Shown here: piece after piece, positions 1 through 8,948 of the stretch | How the letters are laid out: the number at the start of each line of letters is the position of its first letter | Position numbering within the stretch: position 1 is the first letter of the stretch | Source of the DNA: SHAN690 sp041391765 | GTDB lineage: Bacteria; Bacteroidota; Bacteroidia; Flavobacteriales_G; Salibacteraceae | Direction of reading: 5' to 3' | Length of the DNA stretch: 64,000 nt | Assembly: GCA_041391765.1 (NCBI GenBank) | Contig: JAWKNJ010000029.1 | Span: forward strand, 12,244 to 76,243 | Translations under genes and position numbers: made by a program | Notes under the pieces: model-generated | What the model was told of the DNA's origin: nothing | Seen by the model: the letters and a program-made list of their open reading frames with translations, nothing else | Database searches by the model: none

Positions 1-2
1 TT

Positions 3-254
3 GACGAATCAACATTAGAAACGCAAATTGCACTGCAGCACGGTGTCTATTATGATGTCCCATCGGATGAGATTCCAGATTGGGGTGATTTAGCTGATGA
101 ATATGGCAGTGACATAGAAGATAATGTCAGTGATATCCCATTGTTTGGAAACAGCTTTCAAATTGACGGTGATGCGGATGGAATCCATATGACAATGGAT
201 GCACTTGTTCCTCGATTGAGACTTTTGAATTTCTCCATTGGTGTTGCTTTCTAA
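3..254 (+). CDS. C-terminal end of a probable outer-membrane beta-barrel protein (partial)
   Basis: An open frame enters from the left edge and stops at TAA 252-254, giving 83 residues. It is acidic (many Asp/Glu) and ends in a beta-strand-like stretch finishing GVAF. A terminal Phe after alternating hydrophobic residues is the usual C-terminal signature of outer-membrane barrels, so I infer a barrel. The family cannot be named from this tail, although Bacteroidota DUF6588-type proteins end in a similar way. A strong terminator follows directly, so this is the last gene of its transcript. Confidence 0.6.
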   Translation, partial: DESTLETQIALQHGVYYDVPSDEIPDWGDLADEYGSDIEDNVSDIPLFGNSFQIDGDADGIHMTMDALVPRLRLLNFSIGVAF

Positions 255-279
255 GTTGCCAGGAGAATAGCTCTTGTAT

Positions 280-310
280 AAGCCTTCCGATTCGGAGGGC
301 TTATTTTTTT
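280..310 (+). terminator. Rho-independent terminator after the partial barrel gene
   Basis: An 11-bp near-perfect stem (arms 280-290 and 292-302, one G:T pair, the centre forming the loop) is followed by a run of eight T. It lies 25 bases past the stop at 254. Confidence 0.85.
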
Positions 311-369
311 ATTCCAACTAATCAATGTTCTCTCATACATTGTTGAAAATGCAGAGTTACTTGGTGAAG

Positions 370-2859
370 TTATCTCACGAGGGTAAAGCTCCCTCGAAAC
401 TCCTGTCGATCCACATCCACCACTACCTGATCCTTAAACTCCATGATGTAATAGTAAACACCCTCAGAAGCCTGTTGACCATTAATATATCCGTCCCAAC
501 CGGTAGCTATCTCTGAGCTTTGGTGGACCAACTGACCCCATCGATTGAATATGATCAGATTGTAAGTATGAATGTCGCAATCGCTTGTCACTACCCACGT
601 ATCATTGATTCCATCTTCATTTGGGCTAAACACATTCATTGTCTCAACTCCGCACTCAATGTCTTCACAGAATAAATCACTAACGTCAACGCCTATCCTC
701 GCAGCGCTGGTGCAAGGACCGCGCGTTATGGTCACGAAGTAATCCCGACTTTCAACACCAGCCTGAACGGTTCCTGACGTATCTCCTGTATTCCAATTGT
801 AGGTTGCCCCAGCAGCTCGTGCATCTAACGTAATGAGATCAAGGTCGCATATAGCTGTGTCATTTCCCAGAAAACTAGGGAGGTTACCCAAATAGTCAAC
901 CTGCATAACATCAGTTCGGCTGCCGCACAAGCTGGTCGCGATAACGCTTACCTTTTCGGAGGTATCAACAACATATGAATTCGAAGTTGATGAATCGGGC
1001 CAGATGTAAGCAACACCTGCTAAAACCGGAACACTCAGCGTCAATGCCTTGCTTGAACAGATCACAGTATCTGCAAGTAGCAGAGTATCTGGTGGTGATA
1101 ATGCAAAGGTGACATTTGCCACCGCCAAAACGAAACCGCATTCATTTGTAGCACTCAGACCATATGTGCCACTTGTCATGACAAAAATTGAATCAATCGT
1201 ATCACCGGTAGACCATTTATAAGCAACCGAGTCAGATACCAGAGCTTTTAAGACATAACCCGACTGATCGCATAAGATGGTGTCAGGTCCGATGTCAACG
1301 GTGGGTGGTGCCTGCACGGATACAACAAGCGTATCCGACAATGTATCACAAACTCCAAACACCGTAACCCAAATAGTCGTATCAACGCTTATCGTCTGCA
1401 ATGGGTTGATATCCCCACCACGCCACAAATAGGTAGCTCCAACTTCATTTACGTCAAGAATCAAAGGAATTGAACTACAAATCACTGTATCTAAACCAAG
1501 ATTGAGAGATCCGGAAGGCTGAATTGTGACGTTGCGATAGTTCGTATCTGCAAAACCATTCTTCCAAATAATTAACTCAACCAAAAAGTTCCCTGTATCG
1601 GTGAAATGGTGCATTGGGAAAAGTTGAGTGGAGGTGTCGTTTGTTCCACTGACCACATCTCCAAAATTCCATATTACTGAGTCAACACCAACGGTGTCTG
1701 TACTGAACGAAACTGAATCGCCAAAACACAATCGATCAAATTGAATTAGTGAACTCAGGTAGGAGGAGACAAACGCTGGAGTACCCTGTCTACAAAGCGT
1801 TCCGGGACTTAATAAGACTATGGAATCCGTGAAGTTGCATGAAGCGCCAAGCTCATCTGGAGACACAACAGCAGCCATGGCTGAGATTACTGGTTTCGTG
1901 TAATATATTCTCTTATCGGGTCCCAACTGCAAGCCCCTTCCCGTTCCAAAATCAGATGATAATAAAACCTCTGATGCGCTTATTGCAGCCGCTGTTCCAA
2001 ATGTTAAGTCATATTGATACAACCCTCCATTAAACAGGCCAGCGCTAACGTAAAGCCTTAGGCCATTCGGTGAAAACTCCAATCCATACGCGGCCGTAAG
2101 GTTAGTCGTAGAGATTTGAATCGGATTTGAAACAGTTCCTGTTTGCTGGTCAAAATCGAAAACTTCAACCACCCCATCAACTGCTAGAGCCGCAGCGAAT
2201 CTTGACCCATCGAGCGAAAACTTGGAATATCCTATCTGTCCCGTGGTATAACTGGACCCAGCGTTGGAGCTTACTGCTATAGTATTTATCCCTGCACCTG
2301 TAATTTCATATGCCAACCAGGTTGTACCTGCGAATGAATGTGACATCAGCCAAAAACCATTCGGCTGACTAACACAGGCAAGTTGCTCAGTGCATGGCTG
2401 ATGAAGTAAGATGTTTTTTTCTGCAGCAACTACGTCACCGAATCCTCCATTTAAAGACATGTCAACAGCAGAATAGCGTAAACCAGAAGCCCCAAGGTTT
2501 TCAAGGGCATCAGTGGTGAATAAATAATATATGGTTGACGAACCAGGCTTCTTTACTATCAATGATGACTGAGCAGAACTTTCATTTCCTAATAGTCCTG
2601 TGCCATTAGGCATGACGTTGTGGTTCCGATCCCATACAGAATCGCCATCACTGTAAAAAAGTAGGTTACCGAATGCATCTGAGATTGAACTGCAGCCTTC
2701 CGGGGCCATCATATCGCTACCAGAGGCTGCAACCACGCCAGATTCGGAAAAATGAATTCCGGCATTATCACCAAAAAACCACCAATCAGCGGGTGTTTGG
2801 CAACACACGCTATTAGAAAACAAATAGAGAATGGCGAACAAGGAAATTGACCTCAACAC
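370..2859 (-). CDS. Secreted gliding motility-associated C-terminal domain protein (T9SS type B)
   Basis: 829 residues. An N-terminal signal peptide (SISLFAILYLF, then Cys-Cys-Gln) is followed by a beta-propeller-like region (about 25-360) with repeated FGD/FYSDG-type strands. Next come a PKD-like domain near 375-450 and several Ig-like Asp/Thr-rich repeats (about 455-735) with LGPDTILC-type motifs. The C-terminal 90 residues carry FSPNEDGIND and FNRWGQLV, the hallmark of the gliding-associated C-terminal (CHU_C) domain that directs export through the type IX secretion system. The protein should be exported and anchored on the surface or released. The start is GTG at 2859; a TTG at 2856 is equally possible. 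A -7 promoter element sits 24 bases upstream. Its ligand or function is unknown. Confidence 0.88.
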   Translation of the reverse strand: MLRSISLFAILYLFSNSVCCQTPADWWFFGDNAGIHFSESGVVAASGSDMMAPEGCSSISDAFGNLLFYSDGDSVWDRNHNVMPNGTGLLGNESSAQSSLIVKKPGSSTIYYLFTTDALENLGASGLRYSAVDMSLNGGFGDVVAAEKNILLHQPCTEQLACVSQPNGFWLMSHSFAGTTWLAYEITGAGINTIAVSSNAGSSYTTGQIGYSKFSLDGSRFAAALAVDGVVEVFDFDQQTGTVSNPIQISTTNLTAAYGLEFSPNGLRLYVSAGLFNGGLYQYDLTFGTAAAISASEVLLSSDFGTGRGLQLGPDKRIYYTKPVISAMAAVVSPDELGASCNFTDSIVLLSPGTLCRQGTPAFVSSYLSSLIQFDRLCFGDSVSFSTDTVGVDSVIWNFGDVVSGTNDTSTQLFPMHHFTDTGNFLVELIIWKNGFADTNYRNVTIQPSGSLNLGLDTVICSSIPLILDVNEVGATYLWRGGDINPLQTISVDTTIWVTVFGVCDTLSDTLVVSVQAPPTVDIGPDTILCDQSGYVLKALVSDSVAYKWSTGDTIDSIFVMTSGTYGLSATNECGFVLAVANVTFALSPPDTLLLADTVICSSKALTLSVPVLAGVAYIWPDSSTSNSYVVDTSEKVSVIATSLCGSRTDVMQVDYLGNLPSFLGNDTAICDLDLITLDARAAGATYNWNTGDTSGTVQAGVESRDYFVTITRGPCTSAARIGVDVSDLFCEDIECGVETMNVFSPNEDGINDTWVVTSDCDIHTYNLIIFNRWGQLVHQSSEIATGWDGYINGQQASEGVYYYIMEFKDQVVVDVDRQEFRGSFTLVR

Positions 2860-2882
2860 AATCAGTAGACGATTATTGGCTG

Positions 2883-2890
2883 CAAAAGTA
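2883..2890 (-). promoter_or_regulatory. -7 promoter element TACTTTTG
   Basis: Exact match to the Bacteroidota -7 consensus TAnnTTTG, 23 bases upstream of the GTG start of the gliding-associated protein gene. No convincing -33 TTG at the expected distance. Confidence 0.6.
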
Positions 2891-2932
2891 GTTGTAATGC
2901 TACCTTTTACATTACGACATCATTATGGATTA

Positions 2933-4906
2933 TCAACGTTCGAGTTGGGAATTGATCGATTCAATTTCCTTGCCGGCCTTTTCCCAGCGCTGCATATACT
3001 CTTCCAACTTCTTCTGCAACTCTGAATGCTGGTGAAACAAGTCATTTCCCTCTTGGCTTTTTGCGACTTCTGGGCTGCTTAATTTTTCTTCCAATTGCTG
3101 GAGCTCTAATTCTTTGGATTCGATTTTTTGTTCCAAGGCACCTACAGAATTCTTCAACCGCTTTAATTCCTTTTCTTTTTCTCGCCTTTGTTGATTGTTC
3201 AGTGAGCTGCTATTGGCAGGCTCAGGTGATACCAATTTTGGTTTTTCCTTCTCCTTCTTAGCTTCGACATTTCCCTCAAATTCTCTGAATGACTGGATGT
3301 GATAGCTGGCCAAGAAGTCGTCAATGGAACCGATGTGTTCTTTGACGCGCCCGTCTTTAAATTCAAATGTTCGATCCGTCAAACCTTTCAGAAACTCTCG
3401 ATCATGGCTTACCACGATCAACGTTCCATTGTATTCAATGAGCGCCTTTTTCAATACTTCTTTAGCGCTGATGTCCAAGTGGTTTGTAGGCTCATCGAGA
3501 ATCAACAGGTTACATTCCTTAAGCAGCAACCTAGCTAATGCCAATCGACTCTTTTCTCCTCCGCTCAACACTTTGACTTTCTTGTCATAGTCCTCAGGTC
3601 CAAAAAGGAATGCACCTAACAATGCACGAACGCGATGAATCTTTGCCATCTCACCCGTGGCCTCATTCTCGATCGTTTTTTCCACGGTAAGCTCCTGATC
3701 CAGTGTTTTTTCTTGCACCTGAGCATAATAACCAACTTCCACGTTATGACCGGTAAACAAGTCACCAATGCCACCCTCATCACCCACGATCATCTTGATC
3801 ATAGTCGTTTTACCCTGACCGTTTCTACCTACGAACGCGATGCGCTCGCCTCTGAAAATGTCAAAATCCACCTTAGAGAATATCTTCTTCTCACCATAGG
3901 ATTTACCGCAATCGCGCGCCCTAACTGCAACGTCACCTGAACGAGGAGCTGGTGGGAATCGGAATCGAATTGCATTTGCATCTGATTCGTCTATCTCCAC
4001 TCGATCAATCTTATCAAGTTGCTTGATCTTACTTTGAACCTGCTTTGCCTTGGTATTCTTCGCTCGAAATCGCTCGATGAAGCGTTCTTGTTGCGCTATG
4101 TATTTCTGCTGATTTTCATAGGCAGCCTTTTGCTGATCAATACGCTCTTGTCTCAAGTTAACGAACTTGGAATACCCAACGCTGTAGTCATATATCCGCC
4201 CCTTCACTATTTCCACCGTGCGATTCGTGATGTTGTCCAAAAACATACGGTCGTGACTGATCATCATGATGGCCCCTGGATACTCAATAAAGAAGTCCTC
4301 CAACCATAAAATCGAGTCAATGTCAAGGTGGTTGGTTGGCTCGTCCAAAAGCAACAAATCCGGTTGCTCGATGATGAGTTTTGCCAACTCCACTCGCATC
4401 TGCCAGCCTCCGCTGAACTCAGAAATATTGCGATCGAAGTCTTCGCGTTTGAATCCCAATCCCAACAGTACCTTTTCTGCTTTCTGCTCCCCTTTTCCAT
4501 CATCAATAACTTCCAATCGCATGTGGATATAACCAAGCTCATCAATGATGCGCTGATAAGAATCTGCTTCGTAATCCGTCCTTTCGATGAGTTCTTTTTG
4601 GATCTGCTCCTCTCTGATTTTCAGATCATTTAGCTCCTTAAATGCCTTTTGCGTTTCAGTCCAAACGGTTTGCGAACCTTCGAAAATCATTTCTTGAGGA
4701 AGGTATCCGATTTTTCTTCCATCTGGAATCACCACGACACCACTATCAGGCTCTTGAAATCCTAAAATGATTTTGAGCAGGGTACTCTTTCCAACTCCAT
4801 TTTTACCTACCAATCCGATTCTATCGCGCTCATTGATAACAAGCGAAACATCCTTGAATAGGTCAATCCCACTGAAGGAAACTGAAATGTTATTTATACT
4901 TATCAC
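2933..4906 (-). CDS. ABC-F family ATPase (ribosome-associated)
   Basis: 657 residues from a GTG at 4906, giving a start MISINN typical of this family; a TTG three codons upstream overlaps the promoter element. Two ABC domains without membrane segments: first Walker A GKNGVGKS (about 34-41), signature SGGWQ and Walker B LLLLDEPTNHLD; a charged helical linker (about 230-310) as in ABC-F proteins; second Walker A GRNGQGKT and signature LSGGEKSRLALA. The C-terminal 110 residues are Lys/Glu-rich coiled coil. ABC-F proteins bind the ribosomal E site and act in translation or in protection from antibiotics. Nothing here tells which, but the sequence resembles the housekeeping flavobacterial type, so resistance is not inferred. 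Confidence 0.92.
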   Translation of the reverse strand: MISINNISVSFSGIDLFKDVSLVINERDRIGLVGKNGVGKSTLLKIILGFQEPDSGVVVIPDGRKIGYLPQEMIFEGSQTVWTETQKAFKELNDLKIREEQIQKELIERTDYEADSYQRIIDELGYIHMRLEVIDDGKGEQKAEKVLLGLGFKREDFDRNISEFSGGWQMRVELAKLIIEQPDLLLLDEPTNHLDIDSILWLEDFFIEYPGAIMMISHDRMFLDNITNRTVEIVKGRIYDYSVGYSKFVNLRQERIDQQKAAYENQQKYIAQQERFIERFRAKNTKAKQVQSKIKQLDKIDRVEIDESDANAIRFRFPPAPRSGDVAVRARDCGKSYGEKKIFSKVDFDIFRGERIAFVGRNGQGKTTMIKMIVGDEGGIGDLFTGHNVEVGYYAQVQEKTLDQELTVEKTIENEATGEMAKIHRVRALLGAFLFGPEDYDKKVKVLSGGEKSRLALARLLLKECNLLILDEPTNHLDISAKEVLKKALIEYNGTLIVVSHDREFLKGLTDRTFEFKDGRVKEHIGSIDDFLASYHIQSFREFEGNVEAKKEKEKPKLVSPEPANSSSLNNQQRREKEKELKRLKNSVGALEQKIESKELELQQLEEKLSSPEVAKSQEGNDLFHQHSELQKKLEEYMQRWEKAGKEIESINSQLER

Positions 4907-4912
4907 GGGGCG

Positions 4913-4920
4913 CAAAGGTA
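4913..4920 (-). promoter_or_regulatory. -7 promoter element TACCTTTG, nearly leaderless
   Basis: Exact TAnnTTTG match ending only six bases before the GTG at 4906 of the ABC-F gene. Transcription would begin at or next to the start codon. This position also argues against the TTG at 4913-4915 as start, since it overlaps the element. Confidence 0.6.
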
Positions 4921-4949
4921 AAAGCGCGTACCATGCTCCATCCGTAGGA

Positions 4950-6923
4950 TCAGTCTTTCACAAACTTTTCTTTTAACAGGATATTATCATTGGACTTGAT
5001 GACCACGTAATACACCCCAGAAGAAAAGTGAGAGATATTGAATCGAAGCTCATTCTTTCCCTCAATAACGGTCGTGTTAAGCAATGACGAATGCAATCTT
5101 CCGTTAACGTCATACACATCGACATTCAACCTTGAGGTTTGAGGATTATCAAATTCAAACGTGATGTAATCCAGTGTAGGATTTGGAAATATCCGCGGTT
5201 TTGATTTAACGACCTCTTGGGTGCCTAGCGGATAATAGTTTCCATGTATCAACACGAAGGAGTCACCATTCACGATGTAAATAGTACTACCGCTCCCATC
5301 TGAAGTGCTATCGATTTCGATTGGATACTTCAGTTCACTGATCCATGTCCCCGCCCTTTGTGATCCGTAACTGAAATAGCCAGCTGCCCAAACCGTATTC
5401 AACTCATTAAACTTTCTCTGCAACCCAATGTAGTCGCCCCAACGCTCATCATTTCCGCCCAACATGTTCACGTAGGTCGATCCCTTCTTCAATGTTTGAA
5501 GTGGCCCATAAACTCTCTCACTGTTGTAAAGTATGGCCGAATTACCTGCAAAATCCGTCTCCGAAGTGTGATTAAAATTGATCACAAAATCACGCGCATT
5601 GAGGTTTGTTCCTACAAATTCGATGTTTGGAAATCCAAACTCTTTCACAGGGTCAGAAATTATTCTTGCGCTGAGTGTTGGGTTGTAAGCATCTGCAATT
5701 ACACCGTGGTAAATGCTCGCATTTCCGTTATTATGATCGATTGAATTCCCAACGAATTGAATTTCATTTTGCACCCTTACGGCACCCAGCGCTCGCGCAT
5801 CATTCGTCCAAAATGTTTGATTTCCTGCTTGATCAGCATAGGGTGGAATTCCATAGTTCACATCCGATTTCAACAACGTGATTTCAGTTCCGGTAGGGTC
5901 ATCTATGGTACCAGTAACACGCACCAACCAAACTGAGTCGTTTGATAACGCTCGTGGTCGATTAGAAATGAAAAACATGTCATCATCTGAGGGTCCATTC
6001 GCTGTCTTAACAGGTCTCAGGTAGCGGAGTTTTTTACCTCCATATTCAATATCGCTTATAACCTTTGTATCGAGCGTTTGCGCACCGGCATAGGCACCAT
6101 CCAAATCAATTTGCCAGATCACCGTTTGATCAAAGTCGGTTACCCAATCTCCTCCATTCAATTGATTTAAAGTCAAATACATCGAATGATTATTAAATGC
6201 TACCTGAGGATAGTCAGTCCATGTGCCATCGTTCAAAGGATTACCCGTTAATCGATAGGCATACCAATTTCCGCTTGGATAGTTTGTCTCAGAAAAAGCG
6301 ATAATGGAAGAACTATTAATGGAGTCGCGACCGCTCAAAAACATCATGAAAAACCGATCAGCGTGAGGATCATAATATAACTTGGGATCAAATGCATCAT
6401 TGAGCACCAACCCTGATTCGGTGTAGCCTGAAATAAATGCCAAAAGCGAAGGATGCGGATTGGTCGACTTGAATAGGAATGAATCATTCACCATGTCATA
6501 TCCCCAAAGCTGCGTATTCCATGAAACCAAGAGGTGACCTGCATTAGAAATGGCGAGCGTATTATCGTTGGGTGTTCCCCCTTGAAGGTTAGCATCATTC
6601 AAAAAGAAACGAGCCGGAAAACTGTCTGCAATTGTTAGCGAGTCCTTATCAGCCCTTATGGCAGACCAAATGTCAGGTAGACTGGATACTTTTTTAGGAT
6701 ATAGCTCCGCTGATCTTTCTTTAAGTCGGATTAGTTGCGCCTTTTCTCCTTCACCTCCCGGAAATGGTGCTTGAACTTGCCTGATGGTTGCATCTGCAGG
6801 ATTGAAGTCATTCGTATTCACTCGCCATGAATCTGTGACTTTTATTTTGGTAACCTTCACTTCGCCTTGTTGAGCGAAGACAGGTATTGAAGTGATGATC
6901 AAGGCAAAAAGCAAGTAGCGCAT
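4950..6923 (-). CDS. Secreted T9SS type A sorting domain protein
   Basis: 657 residues with a signal peptide (YLLFALIITSIPVFA, cleavage before QQGE). The central 500 residues are beta-rich and mention no recognised catalytic motif; repeats such as NDNTLAISNAGHLLVSWN and the spacing of Asp/Asn/Trp suggest a beta-propeller-like fold. From about 575 to the end there is a typical type A C-terminal domain: PRIFPNPTLDYITFEF, then YDVNGRL and a final LKEKFVKD. Proteins with this domain are exported by the type IX system and usually attached to A-LPS or released. The upstream gene is the Nramp-like transporter on the same strand, 36 bases away. The substrate is unknown. Confidence 0.85.
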   Translation of the reverse strand: MRYLLFALIITSIPVFAQQGEVKVTKIKVTDSWRVNTNDFNPADATIRQVQAPFPGGEGEKAQLIRLKERSAELYPKKVSSLPDIWSAIRADKDSLTIADSFPARFFLNDANLQGGTPNDNTLAISNAGHLLVSWNTQLWGYDMVNDSFLFKSTNPHPSLLAFISGYTESGLVLNDAFDPKLYYDPHADRFFMMFLSGRDSINSSSIIAFSETNYPSGNWYAYRLTGNPLNDGTWTDYPQVAFNNHSMYLTLNQLNGGDWVTDFDQTVIWQIDLDGAYAGAQTLDTKVISDIEYGGKKLRYLRPVKTANGPSDDDMFFISNRPRALSNDSVWLVRVTGTIDDPTGTEITLLKSDVNYGIPPYADQAGNQTFWTNDARALGAVRVQNEIQFVGNSIDHNNGNASIYHGVIADAYNPTLSARIISDPVKEFGFPNIEFVGTNLNARDFVINFNHTSETDFAGNSAILYNSERVYGPLQTLKKGSTYVNMLGGNDERWGDYIGLQRKFNELNTVWAAGYFSYGSQRAGTWISELKYPIEIDSTSDGSGSTIYIVNGDSFVLIHGNYYPLGTQEVVKSKPRIFPNPTLDYITFEFDNPQTSRLNVDVYDVNGRLHSSLLNTTVIEGKNELRFNISHFSSGVYYVVIKSNDNILLKEKFVKD

Positions 6924-6959
6924 GTCGAAAAAATATGGTCTAAAAGTAATAGACGAAGG

Positions 6960-8198
6960 TTAGTAGTACAAGAACCAAAGACTGAAGGCTGTCAGCAATG
7001 CGATGGATACGATGTTGGCGATTCTCAACCAAATTGGCTGGCGGCCTTCCATAGGGGCTGTCTTCCCATTCAAGGCGATGTAGTTCAACACCGCTAAAAC
7101 GGGTGCAATCACAAATGACATGGTCGTTGCTAAATCCACCATAGATCGCATGCTTGACAGGAAAAACAATAGAATGAAGCTGGTACCCAAGGCGGTGAGA
7201 ATGATCCAAAACCAATACAATTTGCTATGATGTTTCTTTTCCGAAAGCTTATCAAAGAGCAATGCGCTCGAGCGCCTGAGCGTTCTTGGAAAAGCGTCCA
7301 AGCAAGTCAGCAATGTACTGAACATAGTGGTGAACGCTGCTAGTGCAATAAACGGAAATGCCCATTGTCCCAAGTTTGATGTATACATGTTAATTAATTG
7401 ACCGGCAAAACCTACACTTCCCTCTTCCAACTGCTGACCGGTTCCATAAAGCACCAGAGCACCTAAGCCAACGAATGCTACCGCAAGAAAAGTGGTTCCC
7501 CAGTATCCAATTTTAAAATCGAGCAGCACCGTTTTCAACGGTATTACCTCGCCTCGTTCTTTGAATTTCGAAACTGACCACATGGAATGCCAAATACTTA
7601 TGTCAATTGGTGCTGGCATCCAACCAATCAATGCGGCCAAAAAGAGAACATGCATTCTATTACCCCAATCAAATTGTGTGGCAAATTCTGGTAATTGAAT
7701 AGAAGGTTCGAGAGAAGCAAAAATCAATGCTGCCAATGTTGAAATGGTCAAAAGAATAACAATGAATTTCATGAGTTTGTCAAGGGTAGAATACTGCCCA
7801 AACCCAAGTATAACAACCGATAAAAACAACAGAAAACAGGCGACAAACTGAGCATCAGCTTGAATTTCCAAGAGTTGCGCAAACAAACCGGCCGTTACAA
7901 TTGAAATGGCAGCCATGATAATGAACATAGTCAATACGCTCATGATCAAATAGACCCAAACGGCCCATTTTCCAATTCTAGCATAGCCATCCAATAGAGA
8001 TGTTCCTGTGGCAGCCGCATAGCGAGGCCCGGCTTCAAAAACAGGGTACTTGATCAGATTGATCACAATCACAACGATCAGCAGCTGAAACCCAAACTCA
8101 GCTCCGGCCCGGGTGCTTTGAACCAAGTGAGACACGCCTACGGCCGCTCCCGCATACAGGAGCCCAGGACCAAATTGCGCGAGTCTCTTCTTGAGCAT
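6960..8198 (-). CDS. Nramp-family (SLC11-like) membrane transporter with altered metal site
   Basis: 412 residues and about eleven hydrophobic segments. The first helix begins FGPGLLYAGAAVG and aligns with Nramp TM1, including the later AGAEFG (family AGxxYG). TM6 carries GWMPAP. In canonical Nramp proteins TM1 has DPGN and TM6 has MPH, whose Asp, Asn and Met bind the transition metal. Here the aligned residues are Gly21-Val22-Ser23-His24 and Met194-Pro195-Ala196, so Asp and Asn are lost and Met is kept. The fold assignment is sound, but Mn/Fe transport should not be assumed. The transaldolase gene lies nine bases upstream, so the two are probably co-transcribed. Confidence 0.8.
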   Translation of the reverse strand: MLKKRLAQFGPGLLYAGAAVGVSHLVQSTRAGAEFGFQLLIVVIVINLIKYPVFEAGPRYAAATGTSLLDGYARIGKWAVWVYLIMSVLTMFIIMAAISIVTAGLFAQLLEIQADAQFVACFLLFLSVVILGFGQYSTLDKLMKFIVILLTISTLAALIFASLEPSIQLPEFATQFDWGNRMHVLFLAALIGWMPAPIDISIWHSMWSVSKFKERGEVIPLKTVLLDFKIGYWGTTFLAVAFVGLGALVLYGTGQQLEEGSVGFAGQLINMYTSNLGQWAFPFIALAAFTTMFSTLLTCLDAFPRTLRRSSALLFDKLSEKKHHSKLYWFWIILTALGTSFILLFFLSSMRSMVDLATTMSFVIAPVLAVLNYIALNGKTAPMEGRQPIWLRIANIVSIALLTAFSLWFLYY

Positions 8199-8207
8199 TT
8201 AAGCGAA

Positions 8208-8864
8208 TTATGAATTTGAATTCCTGTAATCTTCCAGAAATTTGGCTAGCCCACTGTCCGTTAACGGATGTTTCAAGAGTGCCATTATCGGATTCAACGG
8301 ACATGTAGCCACGTCAGCTCCGATTTTGGCACATTCCACAATATGAATTGGGTGACGTATAGAGGCAGCCAATATTTGAGTTTCAAAACCATAATTATCA
8401 TAAATCAATCGCATGTCTGCAATCAATTGTAAACCATCCGTACTGATGTCATCCAATCGACCAAGAAACGGTGAAACATAGGTTGCTCCCGCTTTCGCGG
8501 CTAAAATTGACTGCCCGGGTGAAAAAACAAGCGTGCAATTCGTTTTAATTCCCTTGTTGGAAAAATACCTAATCGCCTTGATTCCATCGCGAATCATCGG
8601 CACTTTGACAACAATGTTTGGATGCAAGTCGGCTAGTTCTTCCCCCTCCTTAACAATACCCGCATAGTCAGTGGCAATCACCTCAGCACTCACATCACCC
8701 TCGACAATATTACATATGTCAATGTAGTGCCTCCTAACAGCATCATATCCCGAGACTCCTTCCTTAGCCATCAAACTAGGATTGGTTGTGACTCCATCCA
8801 ACACACCTAGGTCACTGGCTTCTCTGATCTCTGAAAGATTCGCAGTATCGATAAAAAATTTCAT
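8208..8864 (-). CDS. Transaldolase, small TalC/fructose-6-phosphate-aldolase family
   Basis: 218 residues, the normal length of this family. The Schiff-base lysine is Lys87 in VVKVP, and the TTNPS motif is at 26-30. Two positions separate the activities within the family: E. coli FsaA (aldolase) has Gln59 and Tyr131, while the transaldolases have Glu and Phe. Here they are Glu61 (SAEVIA) and Phe133 (YVSPFLGR), so I call transaldolase activity: transfer of dihydroxyacetone between sedoheptulose-7-P and glyceraldehyde-3-P in the pentose phosphate pathway, in the cytoplasm. It is the first gene before the Nramp-like transporter and has its own candidate promoter. Confidence 0.87.
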   Translation of the reverse strand: MKFFIDTANLSEIREASDLGVLDGVTTNPSLMAKEGVSGYDAVRRHYIDICNIVEGDVSAEVIATDYAGIVKEGEELADLHPNIVVKVPMIRDGIKAIRYFSNKGIKTNCTLVFSPGQSILAAKAGATYVSPFLGRLDDISTDGLQLIADMRLIYDNYGFETQILAASIRHPIHIVECAKIGADVATCPLNPIMALLKHPLTDSGLAKFLEDYRNSNS

Positions 8865-8881
8865 TGCGTTGATTTAGGTTC

Positions 8882-8910
8882 CAATAGTAGCAGAACATTT
8901 CTAAAGCCAA
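8882..8910 (-). promoter_or_regulatory. Candidate promoter of the transaldolase gene
   Basis: On the minus strand TTG (8908-8910), an 18-base spacer, then TACTATTG (8882-8889), which matches TAnnTTTG at all but one position. It ends 17 bases before the ATG. Confidence 0.5.
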
Positions 8911-8948
8911 CATGTGCCAGTGATTGATATTTACTTAATTTCATTCGC

